This document shows, one piece after another, positions 39,483 through 49,739 of a stretch of 64,000 bases of DNA. Location: NCBI GenBank assembly GCA_903821685.1, contig CAIJLW010000086.1, positions 103,561 through 167,560 of the forward strand. Direction: 5' to 3'. Below the pieces are notes generated by a model. That model ran no database searches and was not told the origin of the DNA. It was given only the letters and a program-made list of their open reading frames with translations. Each line of letters begins with the position of its first letter. Positions within the stretch are counted from its first letter, which is position 1. The position numbers and the translations under genes were made by a program. This DNA comes from an uncultured Sphingomonadales bacterium (GTDB taxonomy: Bacteria; Pseudomonadota; Alphaproteobacteria; Sphingomonadales; Sphingomonadaceae).

Positions 39483-41525
39483 TTGGCAAGTCGCGCAAAT
39501 GAAAACGAAGAAGATATCGTCGAAAACGGTGATGCACCGCTGATTGACTTAAATGATGCGACTGTCAAAAAGCTGCTCGCTAAGGCAAAGCGCCGGGGCT
39601 TCCTTACCTATGACGAGCTGAATGCGGCGTTGCCGCAGGACCAGATGTCGTCCGAACAGATTGAAGACGTCATGTCGGCGATTAACGACATGGGCGTTCA
39701 AATCGTTGAGAATGACGAGGCCGGCGAAGATGGTGAGGAGGAGGAGCAAGAGGAAGAAGTCGAAACCATCGACAATATTTCCGAAAATGATCCCCGCTCG
39801 CTGACGAACACGATCAAAAAAACAGGTACCGGTGAACGTACCGACGACCCTGTCCGCATGTATCTGCGCGAGATGGGCGCGGTTGAATTGTTATCGCGCG
39901 AGGGCGAAATTGCCATTGCAAAGCGGATCGAGTCCGGGCGCGACACGATGATCTTGGGCCTATGCGAAAGCCCGATCACGTTCCACGCGATCATTGATTG
40001 GTCAAATGCGCTCAACGACGGCGAAATGCAGTTGCGCGAAATCCTCGATCTCGACGCCATGCTCTCGAAGGAGCCTGCGCCTGAATCACTCACCGAAGAC
40101 GGTGAAGAAGAAGGCGACGGTGAAATTAGCGAGAAGACTGCGGGCCCCTCCTATAAAGAGGAAGAAGAAGTCGAAGACGAACCCGCAGCGGCAAGCGACG
40201 AAGATGATGATATGACGGAGCGGCGTTCGCGCCCTGTGGAGGAAGAAGAAGAGGACAACACCCTCAGCCTAGCGCAGATGGAAGAGGCTTTGAAGCCCGC
40301 CGCGCTTGAGCGGTTTGCCAAGATCACATCATTGTTCAAGAAATTTTCCAACATTCAGCTTGAACGCATGCGTGCGTTGAACGCAGGCGAAGATTTTTCC
40401 ACGGCCTCGGAAAATAAGTATCACAAATTACGTGAAGAATTGACTGCCGAAGTCGAAAGCGTTCAATTCCACGCGAACAAGATCGAGTATCTTGTCGACC
40501 AACTGTATTCGTTCAATCGCCGCCTGACTGCTCTGGGTGGCCAAATGCTGCGCTTGGCAGAGCGGCACAAAGTACCGCGTAAAGCGTTTCTTGATAGCTA
40601 TATGGGCCATGAGCTTGACGAAAACTGGCTCACAGATGTGTCGAACATCGACAAGAAATGGACGGCCTTTGCCACCAATGAGGCTGAGAGCGTTGAGCGT
40701 GTCCGCAGCGAGATAGCGGATATTGCAGCCAATACCGGCATGTCGCTTGGAGAATTCCGCCGCATCGTAAACATGGTGCAAAAGGGCGAACGCGAAGCGC
40801 GTATTGCCAAAAAGGAAATGGTTGAAGCCAATCTGCGCCTCGTTATTTCCATCGCCAAAAAATACACCAACCGCGGTTTGCAGTTTCTTGACCTCATTCA
40901 GGAAGGCAATATCGGCCTGATGAAGGCGGTTGATAAATTTGAATATCGCCGAGGTTATAAATTCAGCACCTACGCGACATGGTGGATCCGGCAGGCAATC
41001 ACCCGTTCGATTGCTGACCAAGCACGCACGATACGTATTCCCGTGCACATGATCGAAACGATCAACAAGCTTGTGCGCACGAGCCGCCAGTTCCTGCACG
41101 AACAAGGCCGCGAGCCAACACCGGAAGAAATGGCTGAACGCCTTTCTATGCCGCTGGAGAAAGTGCGCAAGGTGATGAAAATTGCCAAGGAGCCAATCAG
41201 CCTTGAAACGCCAATTGGTGACGAAGAAGACAGCCATTTGGGCGACTTCATTGAAGATAAAAACGCGGTCATTCCTGTAGATGCGGCGATTCAAGCCAAT
41301 TTGAAAGAGACTGTCACCCGCGTTCTTGCATCGCTGACGCCGCGCGAAGAACGCGTGCTGCGCATGCGTTTTGGCATTGGCATGAATACCGACCATACGC
41401 TTGAGGAAGTGGGTCAACAGTTCAGCGTGACGCGCGAGCGTATTCGCCAGATCGAAGCCAAGGCCTTGCGCAAGCTGAAGCACCCAAGCCGCAGCCGTAA
41501 AATGCGCAGCTTCCTAGACCAGTAA
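39483..41525 (+). CDS. rpoD: RNA polymerase primary sigma factor (sigma-70)
   Basis: A 680-residue housekeeping sigma factor. Region 1.1 is about 1-80, with long acidic insertions at about 80-110 and 195-260. Region 2 reads [20 protein letters not shown], region 3 is [10 protein letters not shown].., and region 4.2 holds the -35-binding helix-turn-helix ([20 protein letters not shown]), ending in the usual [12 protein letters not shown] tail. The start is TTG at 39483, with GGGGA upstream and 18 bases after dnaG. A terminator follows at 41549. Confidence 0.98.
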   Translation: MASRANENEEDIVENGDAPLIDLNDATVKKLLAKAKRRGFLTYDELNAALPQDQMSSEQIEDVMSAINDMGVQIVENDEAGEDGEEEEQEEEVETIDNISENDPRSLTNTIKKTGTGERTDDPVRMYLREMGAVELLSREGEIAIAKRIESGRDTMILGLCESPITFHAIIDWSNALNDGEMQLREILDLDAMLSKEPAPESLTEDGEEEGDGEISEKTAGPSYKEEEEVEDEPAAASDEDDDMTERRSRPVEEEEEDNTLSLAQMEEALKPAALERFAKITSLFKKFSNIQLERMRALNAGEDFSTASENKYHKLREELTAEVESVQFHANKIEYLVDQLYSFNRRLTALGGQMLRLAERHKVPRKAFLDSYMGHELDENWLTDVSNIDKKWTAFATNEAESVERVRSEIADIAANTGMSLGEFRRIVNMVQKGEREARIAKKEMVEANLRLVISIAKKYTNRGLQFLDLIQEGNIGLMKAVDKFEYRRGYKFSTYATWWIRQAITRSIADQARTIRIPVHMIETINKLVRTSRQFLHEQGREPTPEEMAERLSMPLEKVRKVMKIAKEPISLETPIGDEEDSHLGDFIEDKNAVIPVDAAIQANLKETVTRVLASLTPREERVLRMRFGIGMNTDHTLEEVGQQFSVTRERIRQIEAKALRKLKHPSRSRKMRSFLDQ

Positions 41526-41548
41526 TCAAACGGACAAAATTGAACATA

Positions 41549-41588
41549 CGGGCCCTTTCTTGCGTGCAAGATTGGGCCCGGTTTTGTT
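41549..41588 (+). terminator. Intrinsic terminator after rpoD
   Basis: CGGGCCC ... GGGCCCG outer arms with an inner CTTGC/GCAAG pairing, followed by GTTTTGTT. It lies 23 bases after the rpoD stop and closes the yqeY-dnaG-rpoD unit. Confidence 0.85.
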
Positions 41589-41692
41589 GCGCGTGGCATA
41601 ATGGGATAGCACGCATTTTTTTATAACCTATTGCATAACGACAACGGGCAACTTAACGAATTAATTGGTCGATTAACTAACGGGGTTCCTCC

Positions 41693-42538
41693 ATGCGCTT
41701 TCAAGGCACTGATAATTACGTAGCTACCGATGATTTGAAGGTCGCCGTTAACGCTGCGACAACATTGCGCCGGCCCTTGTTGGTCAAGGGTGAACCTGGA
41801 ACGGGTAAAACCGTTTTGGCATATGAAATAGCGAAAGCGCTCGGTACGCCGCTCATCGAATGGAATATCAAATCCACAACAAAGGCGCATCAGGGCCTGT
41901 ATGAATATGACGCCGTTGCGCGTCTTCGCGATAGCCAATTGGGCGAGGCGCGCGTGCACGATATCAAAAACTACATCAAAAAAGGTAAGTTGTGGGAAGC
42001 ATTCACTGCGCCCCAATTGCCCGTGTTGTTGATCGACGAGATCGACAAAGCCGATATCGAATTTCCTAACGATTTGTTGCAAGAACTCGATCGCATGGAA
42101 TTCTTCGTTTACGAAACTCAGGAAACCATAAAGGCGGTTGAACGACCCATCGTTATCATCACGTCAAACAATGAAAAGGAATTGCCCGACGCGTTCCTGC
42201 GCCGTTGTTTCTTCCATTATATCAAATTCCCTGATCGCACGACCATGCAAGCAATTATCGATGTACATTTCCCAGGCATACAAAAGATGCTCGTTTCGAA
42301 AGCTATGGATATTTTTTACGAGGTGCGGGACGTTCCGGGTCTCAAGAAAAAGCCAAGCACCAGCGAGTTGCTAGACTGGTTAAAGCTGTTGCTGCATGAA
42401 GATATGCCATTGGACGTGCTTCAGTCACGAGACCCAACAAAGGCCATACCGCCACTGCATGGTGCGCTGCTTAAGAACGAGCAGGACATCATGCTGTTCG
42501 AACGCCTTGCATTCATGGCGCGCCGTCCAAATAATTAG
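41693..42538 (+). CDS. MoxR-family AAA+ ATPase
   Basis: A 281-residue AAA+ protein. Walker A is GEPGTGKTVLAYEIA, Walker B LLIDEIDKADIEFPNDLL and sensor 1 VIITSNNEKELPDAFLRRCF. It is followed by the lid domain. It resembles the CoxD-type MoxR ATPases, which work as chaperones with a von Willebrand A partner, here encoded 99 bases downstream. Known targets of such pairs include metalloenzymes and envelope complexes; none is adjacent here. Confidence 0.92.
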   Translation: MRFQGTDNYVATDDLKVAVNAATTLRRPLLVKGEPGTGKTVLAYEIAKALGTPLIEWNIKSTTKAHQGLYEYDAVARLRDSQLGEARVHDIKNYIKKGKLWEAFTAPQLPVLLIDEIDKADIEFPNDLLQELDRMEFFVYETQETIKAVERPIVIITSNNEKELPDAFLRRCFFHYIKFPDRTTMQAIIDVHFPGIQKMLVSKAMDIFYEVRDVPGLKKKPSTSELLDWLKLLLHEDMPLDVLQSRDPTKAIPPLHGALLKNEQDIMLFERLAFMARRPNN

Positions 42539-42637
42539 CATGCGTTCGATTGCGCTGGGGTTATCAATTACCGCATAACAGCCAGCGCCGCTAGACCGAT
42601 AACCGCTTAATCGGTCATTTTATACAGGAGCCCGCCG

Positions 42638-43822
42638 GTGTTTTTTTCATTCATGGAAGAGTTGCGGACAGCGGGTATCTCGGCGTCGCTCAAAGAACAT
42701 CTGGCGTTGTTAGCAGCGCTGGAGGCCGACGTCATTGGCCAGAGCCCCGAAGAATTCTATTATCTTGCCCGCGCTACTTTGGTCAAAGACGAGGCATTGC
42801 TTGACCGTTTTGACCAGGTTTTCGGAAAAGTCTTCAAAGGCATATTCACAGAATATGGACAAAATCCCGTCGACGTCCCTGCCGATTGGTTAAAAGCCAT
42901 CGCCGAAAAATATCTGTCGCCCGAAGAAATGGCGAAGATAGAAAAGATGGGCAGTTGGGACGAGTTAATGGAGACGCTTAAAAAGCGGCTTGAGGAGCAG
43001 GAAAAGCGCCATCAGGGTGGCAACAAATGGGTCGGCACGGGTGGCACATCACCTTATGGCAATTCAGGGTACAATCCCGAAGGCGTACGGATTGGCGGCG
43101 AGTCCAAACATAAACGCGCAGTCAAAGTGTGGGACAAGCGCGAGTTTCAAAATCTCGACAACACGAAAGAATTGGGCACGCGCAATATCAAAATAGCAAT
43201 GCGTCGCCTGCGCCGCTTTGCCCGCGATGGCGCAGTGGAAGAACTGGACATTGATGGCACGATTAACGGGACTGCCCGCCAAGGATGGCTAGATATCAAA
43301 ATGCGCCCCGAGCGCCGCAACGCCATTAAGTTGTTACTAATGCTCGATGTCGGCGGATCAATGGATCCGTTCATCAAATTGTGCGAAGAACTCTTCAGTG
43401 CAGCGACGAGTGAGTTCAAAAACCTAGAGTTTTTCTATTTTCACAACTGCCCTTATGAGGGCGTTTGGAAAGACAATAAACGCCGGTTTAGCGAACGCAC
43501 GCAAATGTGGGACCTTCTCCATAAGTTCCCGCATGACTATAAGGTCGTAATGGTAGGCGATGCATCAATGAGCCCGTATGAAATTACCCATCCCGGCGGT
43601 TCGGTTGAACATTTCAATGAAGAATCGGGTGCTGTCTGGATGAACCGGATCACCAGTACCTACCCCGCAACGGTTTGGCTGAACCCCGTCCCTGAAAAGC
43701 AGTGGGGATATTCGCAATCCACGAAGATCATCAAAGAACTGATGAACGACCGCATGTATCCGCTGACGCTTGAAGGGCTTGATGACGCGATGCGCGAGCT
43801 AAGCCGTAAACACGGCCATTAA
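42638..43822 (+). CDS. VWA-domain protein, CoxE/YehP-like partner of MoxR
   Basis: A 394-residue protein starting at GTG. The N-terminal helical region is about 1-130. A Gly-rich stretch follows (GGNKWVGTGGTSPYGNSGYN), then the von Willebrand A domain with a MIDAS variant MLDVGGSMDPF and the CoxE-type motif FYFHNCPYEGVW. The middle glycine replaces one of the usual serines of DxSxS. It forms a MoxR-VWA chaperone pair with the preceding gene. Its TAA overlaps the stop of the convergent NamZ-family gene in TTAA. Confidence 0.9.
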   Translation: MFFSFMEELRTAGISASLKEHLALLAALEADVIGQSPEEFYYLARATLVKDEALLDRFDQVFGKVFKGIFTEYGQNPVDVPADWLKAIAEKYLSPEEMAKIEKMGSWDELMETLKKRLEEQEKRHQGGNKWVGTGGTSPYGNSGYNPEGVRIGGESKHKRAVKVWDKREFQNLDNTKELGTRNIKIAMRRLRRFARDGAVEELDIDGTINGTARQGWLDIKMRPERRNAIKLLLMLDVGGSMDPFIKLCEELFSAATSEFKNLEFFYFHNCPYEGVWKDNKRRFSERTQMWDLLHKFPHDYKVVMVGDASMSPYEITHPGGSVEHFNEESGAVWMNRITSTYPATVWLNPVPEKQWGYSQSTKIIKELMNDRMYPLTLEGLDDAMRELSRKHGH

Positions 43823-45018
43823 TACAACAGATATTGGCGGCGTTCTTCGATCCAGCTTTGCTCATCGACTGACGTCATGGCGTCAAATTCATCTGGCGTA
43901 CTATTTGGCGAATCAACCCATTCGCGCAACGCTGGCCCGCCATTGATAACATCAATCGCAAGCTTGCCGATTTCATACTCGTACGGAAAGTCCCGCCATA
44001 AGTCATAATCAGGGTACAGCCTGCGAATGGCCTTGAACGCCAATGTCTGCAGCCGCCAAGGCTGAAACGCCTGATGATCATAGATCGGACCCTCTGCATG
44101 AATATGGACTCCATGGCAAAGCTGGTGCACATGCTTGTGAAACGTCGGCTCGAACCAGATTTCGCGTAAGTGGCAACCTTTAAGCCACTGCGGCGCGAAA
44201 GTGCGCATTTCAGCGATAACCTTGCGCGCGTCGATGTCGGGTGCGCCAAATATCTCAAGCGGCCGCGTGGTGCCCCTGCCCTCGGACAATGTTGTACCCT
44301 CAAGCAGCACAGTGCCGGCATAAGCACGCGCCATGTTCACATTGGGCGCATTCGGGCTTGGGTTGATCCATAGCCGCTCCGCTGGCCAACCGAAACCGGG
44401 CGCAGCATCCGGCGCATATCCCTCCACCGGAATCACCCGGTAATCCACATCGATATGGTAATGATCAATGAACCAATGGCCAAGCTCACCCAGCGTCATG
44501 CCATGCCGCATCGGTATTGGCCCCGCGCCAACAAAACTTTCCCATTCAAAACGCAATGTAAGGCCCTCTACAGGGCGCCCAGCCGGGTTTGGCCTGTCCA
44601 GCACCCAAACTGTCTTTCCATGCTCTGCAGCAGCCTCCAGCATGTATAGAAGGGTCGTTATAAAGGTATAAATCCGGCAACCCAAGTCCTGCAAGTCAAT
44701 CAAGAGGACATCAAAGGTCTCCATAGATACAGCCGTTGGGCGGCGTACTTCACCATAGAGGCTGAATACCGGGATGTTGTGAGCAGGATCCATAAAATCC
44801 GGCGATTCCATCATATTGTCCTGCTTGTCGCCGCGCAGACCATGCTGCGGCCCAAACGCGGCGGTCACATTGACGTCACTTATAGCAGCGAGCGCATCCA
44901 ACGAATGGGTCAGGTCAGCGGTTACAGAAGCGGGGTGCGCCAGCAAGGCAACGCGCCTGCCCTTCAGAGGTGCACGTAGTTTAGGCTCAGCCAAAAGGCG
45001 ATCAATTCCAAATTTCAT
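43819..45018 (-). CDS. NamZ-type exo-beta-N-acetylmuramidase (DUF1343)
   Basis: A 399-residue protein of family DUF1343 (GH171): GRRVALLAHPASVT, AAFGPQHGLRGDKQDNM, DVLLIDLQDLGCRIYTFITT, WVLDRPNPAGRPVEG and LSEGRGTTRPLEIFGAP. Characterised members release terminal MurNAc from peptidoglycan fragments. No clear signal peptide is present at the chosen start, unlike most exported relatives, so it may act in cytoplasmic cell-wall recycling. It abuts the DOMON-like gene (4-base overlap). Confidence 0.88.
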   Translation of the reverse strand: MKFGIDRLLAEPKLRAPLKGRRVALLAHPASVTADLTHSLDALAAISDVNVTAAFGPQHGLRGDKQDNMMESPDFMDPAHNIPVFSLYGEVRRPTAVSMETFDVLLIDLQDLGCRIYTFITTLLYMLEAAAEHGKTVWVLDRPNPAGRPVEGLTLRFEWESFVGAGPIPMRHGMTLGELGHWFIDHYHIDVDYRVIPVEGYAPDAAPGFGWPAERLWINPSPNAPNVNMARAYAGTVLLEGTTLSEGRGTTRPLEIFGAPDIDARKVIAEMRTFAPQWLKGCHLREIWFEPTFHKHVHQLCHGVHIHAEGPIYDHQAFQPWRLQTLAFKAIRRLYPDYDLWRDFPYEYEIGKLAIDVINGGPALREWVDSPNSTPDEFDAMTSVDEQSWIEERRQYLLY

Positions 45019-45575
45019 GGGCCGCTTCGTGCCTTCAGTTTAAGGGCAAAGCAATCCTTATGATGAAAATCGGGGCTGCCAGCCGGATGCGCCAATGCCC
45101 AATAAGAAATTTTCCCGCTTTTGGTGGCGACGACCGCGCTAATCCCCACCGATAGGTCGGCATCCGGCGCTGTGTCTGGCATAGAAAGCCTCACGGAAAC
45201 GGTGAGAACATCACCGCTTTGTACTGTGCTAATTACTGGCGCACGTCCCCCCAATTGCGCCATTCCTGCACGATAGCCTGAAAATTGATATGCCGCCCAT
45301 TGGCCCGAGGGCGCAAAATTATACTCGAGATAGGATTTATCTTCGGAATTTCCCACAAACAATTCAAAACAGGTATTTTTCGATAAGCCGTCGACGCGAT
45401 CTGGTATTGCGGGACCTGCAATTTTTAATGCCTCTATTGCGCCAGTAATGCGATAGACCAATTCGATTTCTCCGCCTTGCCCAAGCGTGGCAGTGACATC
45501 GATAGCTTCGATCCCACCAGCATCGGACTGCGGATGGCACATCAACGAAACCTCGGTCATCGAAATATTGGCCAA
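45015..45575 (-). CDS. DOMON-like domain protein
   Basis: A 186-residue beta-rich protein of the DOMON-like type found in alphaproteobacteria: LVYRITGAIEALKIAGPA, NTCFELFVGNSEDKSYLEYN and APSGQWAAYQFSGYR. The start is read as TTG at 45575 because GGAG lies eight bases upstream; an ATG at 45560 is the alternative. It overlaps the NamZ-family gene by 4 bases, suggesting a two-gene unit perhaps handling carbohydrate ligands (inference). Divergent from tyrS. Confidence 0.78.
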   Translation of the reverse strand: MANISMTEVSLMCHPQSDAGGIEAIDVTATLGQGGEIELVYRITGAIEALKIAGPAIPDRVDGLSKNTCFELFVGNSEDKSYLEYNFAPSGQWAAYQFSGYRAGMAQLGGRAPVISTVQSGDVLTVSVRLSMPDTAPDADLSVGISAVVATKSGKISYWALAHPAGSPDFHHKDCFALKLKARSGP

Positions 45576-45607
45576 TGTCGAAACTCCATGCTAGGCGCGG
45601 ACGCGTT

Positions 45608-46834
45608 ATGACTGCTTATACTTCCGATCTCCTCCGCCTGCTTGATGCACGTGGCTACATTCACCAGACAACGGATGCCACGGCGCTTGACGCATTGGCA
45701 TATAACGAGATTGTGCCAGCCTATATCGGCTTCGACGCGACCGCGCCATCGCTTCATGTCGGCAATCTCGTGTCGATCATGCTGCTGCGCAGATTGCAAC
45801 AAGCAGGGCATAAGCCAGTGGTCGTTATGGGCGGTGGAACAACGCGAATTGGAGACCCGACAGGCAAGGATGAAGTGCGCAAGATGCTCACCGATGAGGC
45901 AATCGAGTCGAACATCACTTCCATCCGCACCGCTTTCGAACGTTTCCTGACATTTGGTGATGGTCCAACGGACGCGGTGATGGTCAACAATCATGATTGG
46001 CTTGGACAACTCGGCTATATCGAACTGCTGCAACAGGTCGGAACGCATTTCACGATTAATCGTATGCTCACCTTCGATTCGGTGAAGCTGCGGCTTGACC
46101 GCGAACAGCCCATGACCTTCCTTGAGTTCAACTACATGATATTGCAGGGCTATGACTTTCGTCATCTGAGCAAGACCATGGGGGTACGCCTGCAAATGGG
46201 CGGATCGGACCAGTGGGGCAATATAATCAACGGCATTGAACTCGCCCGCAGAATGGATGGCGCGGAGGTATTTGGCCTGACGACACCGCTCATTACCAAG
46301 GCCGATGGTTCCAAGATGGGCAAATCGGTTTCTGGGGCTATATGGCTCAACCGCGAACAATTGCCCGATTATGATTACTGGCAGTTCTGGCGCAACACCG
46401 ATGACCGAGATGTCGGTCGTTTCCTGCGTTTGTTTACCGATCTGCCGATGGACGAGATTGTAAGACTTGAAGCGCTTGATGGTTCGGAAATCAACGCCGC
46501 GAAGATTGCCCTTGCCAACGCGGCTACAGAGTTATGCCGCGGCGCCGATGCTGCAGCACTTGCCGCCGAGACTGCGCGTAAGACATTCGAAGAGGGTGCA
46601 AGCGGCGGGGACCTTCCTACTTTTGACGCATCCAGCGATATTTCCGTAATTGACGCGTTGGTAGCATTGAACTTTGTTGCATCGAAAAAAGAGGCGCGCC
46701 GGATGATTCAGGGCGGCGGTGCGCGCGTCGAAGGAGACGCCGTGACTGACGAAGATGCCATGATCGCGCAGCAGGCTACCCCCGTTAAGATTTCGGCCGG
46801 TAAGAAGAAACACGGTTTAATTCAGTTTATCTAG
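45608..46834 (+). CDS. tyrS: Tyrosyl-tRNA synthetase
   Basis: A 408-residue class I synthetase. The Rossmann core has the HIGH-type motif LHVGNLVSIMLL, the GMGGGTTRIGDPTGK-like loop, QGYDFRHL and the KMSKS-type loop KADGSKMGKS. The C-terminal S4 RNA-binding domain is present (KKEARRMIQGGGARVEGD). The ATG at 45608 gives the standard N-terminus; a frame from 45575 is less likely because it would overlap the divergent gene's start. Confidence 0.97.
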   Translation: MTAYTSDLLRLLDARGYIHQTTDATALDALAYNEIVPAYIGFDATAPSLHVGNLVSIMLLRRLQQAGHKPVVVMGGGTTRIGDPTGKDEVRKMLTDEAIESNITSIRTAFERFLTFGDGPTDAVMVNNHDWLGQLGYIELLQQVGTHFTINRMLTFDSVKLRLDREQPMTFLEFNYMILQGYDFRHLSKTMGVRLQMGGSDQWGNIINGIELARRMDGAEVFGLTTPLITKADGSKMGKSVSGAIWLNREQLPDYDYWQFWRNTDDRDVGRFLRLFTDLPMDEIVRLEALDGSEINAAKIALANAATELCRGADAAALAAETARKTFEEGASGGDLPTFDASSDISVIDALVALNFVASKKEARRMIQGGGARVEGDAVTDEDAMIAQQATPVKISAGKKKHGLIQFI

Positions 46835-47010
46835 GGTCAGGATCACTTAAATCCACCTTCGCGGTTTGAGGCCATTTTGTTCAGTGCAAGGCGGTAAGCG
46901 CAGGGTTTAGTGGTTCTAAGCTTTGCTTTGCCAACGCGGCAACTTTACTATTTATTCGTAACTTGGGCTTAACCCACTGCTTCAATCAACAGGCAAAGAG
47001 GGTTCCACGC

Positions 47011-47334
47011 ATGGCGACAGCCTCACAGAATTCGGATGCGGAGTTACGCAGCAAGGCTCGTCATCGTGCGAACCTCAAGGTTATTGCGGAGAGTCGGCAG
47101 CATGGCGAAAAAACTATCCATATCGTGAATGTGTCAGCACATGGCTTTATGATTGATGGCAATCCTGGCTATCAGCGCGGGGAGCGTGTTGAACTAAGGC
47201 TGCCGGTCATTGGTCGGATTGAGGCACTTGTCACGTGGACAGTGGAACACCGTGTGGGGCTGCAGTTTGAACGCGTGTTACGCTTGCCCGACTTTCTAGC
47301 GCTGCTGGATGTCATTGATCCTAAAACCGGCTAA
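47011..47334 (+). CDS. PilZ-domain protein
   Basis: A 107-residue protein: KARHRANLKVIAE gives the RxxxR part of the c-di-GMP signature and NVSAHGFMIDG the D/NxSxxG part. A beta-barrel follows. It probably binds c-di-GMP as a stand-alone adaptor. The start at 47011 has GAGG upstream; the longer frame (46963) begins with TTG and lacks one. Its TAA overlaps the recG stop in the four bases CTAA. Confidence 0.85.
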   Translation: MATASQNSDAELRSKARHRANLKVIAESRQHGEKTIHIVNVSAHGFMIDGNPGYQRGERVELRLPVIGRIEALVTWTVEHRVGLQFERVLRLPDFLALLDVIDPKTG

Positions 47335-49391
47335 CCGCCCCGCAGCGTTGCGACGCCCGCGTCACGCTCAAATAGGTACAATGCCATGCGTGCCGCTTGG
47401 CCGCGTGCCCCATCAAGGCCACCATCACGATCAAGCAATAGCCGAGCATCATCTGCAGCAACGCCGATCAGCTCGCGCACTTGCTCGGGCGTAGCGACGC
47501 GAAACGGGTTCTCACCCGACTGTCGTGTACCCAACAATTCCCCTGCGCCGCGGAGTTTCAAATCTTCTTCAGCGATCCGAAAACCATCATTGGTTTCCCG
47601 CATTAACGCCAACCGCGCGCGCGCAGTTTCACCTATGTGTGAACTGCGGACCAGAATGCACACTGATTTTTCCGACCCTCGGCCGACCCGCCCACGCAAC
47701 TGGTGCAATTGCGCAAGGCCAAATCGGTCAGCTGCCTCTATGACCATGAGACTGGCATTGGGGACATCAACGCCAACCTCTATAACCGTGGTCGCGACAA
47801 GCAAACGTGTTTCGCCCGCCACGAAGCGTTCCATAACAGCATCTTTCTCGGGCCCGCGCATCCGTCCGTGGACCAATGCTACTTGATCGCCAAAACGCAA
47901 GCGCAGCTGTTCCGCGCGTTGTTCGGCGGCGGCAAGATCGCTTTTGTCGCTTTCTTCAACCAAAGGGCACACCCAAAATGCCTGTTTCCCAGCGGAGAGA
48001 TGACGCGCAACGCCATCGACCAGTTCCAGTAACCGATCTTGAGACATTACGCGGGTTTCCACTGGCGTTCGTCCGGGCGGAAGCTCATCCAAAATCGAGC
48101 TATCCATTTCGCCATAAGCCGCAAGCGCAAGGCTACGCGGAATCGGCGTTGCGGTCATTACCAACAAATGTGGCACGCCCCTGCCCTTGCGTGACAGCAT
48201 CAACCGTTGCGACACGCCAAACCGATGTTGTTCATCAATCACCGCCACCGCGAGGGCCTTATAGGTCACAGCTTCCTGAAATATGGCATGGGTACCGACA
48301 AGTATATGAATGGACCCATCGGCGAGCCCCATCAATGTAGCCTCACGCAAACTGCCTTTTTCCCGCCCAGTCAGGATTGCGATGTTAATCGGGAGCCCTG
48401 AAAGCAGCTTTTGTAGACTGGCATAATGTTGCCGCGCGAGTATTTCGGTGGGTGCTAACATGGCAGACTGCATGCCAGCTTCCACACCGCGCAGCAGCGC
48501 CATGAGCGCAACCATCGTCTTGCCCGCACCAACGTCACCCTGAAGCAGCCTCAGCATGGGCCGTGACTGCGCCAGATCGCCCTCAATTTCGGCAATGGCA
48601 CGTTGCTGCGCGCCCGTCAGCGCAAACGGCAGTTGCAGCTTTGACACCAAAGAGCCATCCCCGCGTATCGGCACAGCGGTTCTTTTGTCCATCGCCGCGC
48701 GGATCAACCGCATCGCAAGTTGGTTGCTGAATAGCTCATCATAAGCCAGCCTATCCCGCGCGCCTTGGTCATCCTTGTTGTGCACTATGTTGATAGATGC
48801 GGACCATCCTGACCAACCACGACTGGATAGCAACGTCGGCTCAATCCAATCGGCGAGATCGGGTACGTCCTGCAACGAGGCCGCTGCCAACTGCCCCATA
48901 CGTTTATTGGTAATTCCATCAGACAGTGGATAAATAGGCTCGGCAAGGCCCGGCGAGGCGTCGCTGCCAATTGGTACGACATGGTCAGGATGCACCATCT
49001 GCAATTCGTCACCATAACGGTCCAGCTTGCCCGAAATGATGCGTTGCTCGCCGACGGGAAGCTGTTTTCGCGCCCAGCCACCATTTCGGCCGAAGAATGT
49101 GAGCGTGATATAATTGCCGCCTGAATCAGCGGCAAAAATCCGTAATGGTGCCCGCGGACTGCTACCACCCCGATGATCCAGGACGGTGACAGTGAGGATG
49201 ATGTTATTGCCAACATCGGCGAAATCCAAGCATGAGACCGCCTTACGATAGGTCCAGCTATTGGGAAAATGGTATAATACGTCCTTCACCCGCTCCAGCC
49301 CAAGCCGCTCCAACGGCTTGGCAAGACCAGGACCTACCCCTTTTAAGGCACGTACTTCTGCAAATAACGGATTGAGTATATCGGGGCGCAT
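47331..49391 (-). CDS. recG: ATP-dependent DNA helicase RecG
   Basis: A 686-residue branch-migration helicase that remodels stalled forks. The N-terminal wedge domain (about 60-160) is followed by helicase motifs I (LLQGDVGAGKTMVALMALL), II (VIDEQHRFGVSQR), III (TATPIPRSL) and VI (QLRGRVGRGSEKS), and by the TRG motif region. Length is standard. It faces away from sdhE-mfd, an alphaproteobacterial arrangement. Confidence 0.97.
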   Translation of the reverse strand: MRPDILNPLFAEVRALKGVGPGLAKPLERLGLERVKDVLYHFPNSWTYRKAVSCLDFADVGNNIILTVTVLDHRGGSSPRAPLRIFAADSGGNYITLTFFGRNGGWARKQLPVGEQRIISGKLDRYGDELQMVHPDHVVPIGSDASPGLAEPIYPLSDGITNKRMGQLAAASLQDVPDLADWIEPTLLSSRGWSGWSASINIVHNKDDQGARDRLAYDELFSNQLAMRLIRAAMDKRTAVPIRGDGSLVSKLQLPFALTGAQQRAIAEIEGDLAQSRPMLRLLQGDVGAGKTMVALMALLRGVEAGMQSAMLAPTEILARQHYASLQKLLSGLPINIAILTGREKGSLREATLMGLADGSIHILVGTHAIFQEAVTYKALAVAVIDEQHRFGVSQRLMLSRKGRGVPHLLVMTATPIPRSLALAAYGEMDSSILDELPPGRTPVETRVMSQDRLLELVDGVARHLSAGKQAFWVCPLVEESDKSDLAAAEQRAEQLRLRFGDQVALVHGRMRGPEKDAVMERFVAGETRLLVATTVIEVGVDVPNASLMVIEAADRFGLAQLHQLRGRVGRGSEKSVCILVRSSHIGETARARLALMRETNDGFRIAEEDLKLRGAGELLGTRQSGENPFRVATPEQVRELIGVAADDARLLLDRDGGLDGARGQAARMALYLFERDAGVATLRGG

Positions 49392-49451
49392 GACTAGGGC
49401 CGCTTATAACCCGCAATTCATATTCCACCAGAAGCTTAAAGGATGCATGAT

Positions 49452-49739
49452 ATGGACGCTGACCCCTATCGTCGTAAATTGCATTATCGTGCGCACCACC
49501 GGGGCACGCGTGAGGCAGACGCCATGGTTGGTGGATTTTTCGACCATCATTCGGCTGAATGGGGACTAGAACAGTTTGAATGGTTTGAGCGGCTGATTGA
49601 TGAACAGGATGTAGACATCATGGCATGGGCGCTGGGCACAGCAGAACCCGACCCTGCCTTTGCTGGCCCATTAATGGACCTGATGATGCAACTTGATTTC
49701 ATCTCGCTCCCTGAAGGGCTTAGTACGCATAAGTCATGA
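49452..49739 (+). CDS. sdhE: FAD assembly factor SdhE
   Basis: A 95-residue flavinylation factor for succinate dehydrogenase (family DUF339). The signature RGTREADAMVGGF is present, followed by a helical bundle with FERLIDEQDVDIMAWALG. The ATG at 49452 is nine bases after AAAGGA, whereas the earlier in-frame ATG (49443) overlaps that site. It overlaps mfd by 4 bases (ATGA). Confidence 0.93.
   Translation: MDADPYRRKLHYRAHHRGTREADAMVGGFFDHHSAEWGLEQFEWFERLIDEQDVDIMAWALGTAEPDPAFAGPLMDLMMQLDFISLPEGLSTHKS

Noticed and set aside
40428..41483. Long open frame (351 codons) antisense to rpoD
   Set aside because: It mirrors the conserved sigma-factor coding sequence, has no start signal and no recognisable product; such shadows are common opposite biased codons.
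41650..41690. TTAA-N8-TTAAC resembling a CtrA site before the MoxR gene
   Set aside because: CtrA full sites have seven, not eight, bases between half-sites, and AT-rich intergenic DNA gives such matches easily.
45557..46360. 267-codon frame antisense to tyrS
   Set aside because: Opposes a certain housekeeping gene; composition is His/Arg-rich as in antisense artefacts.
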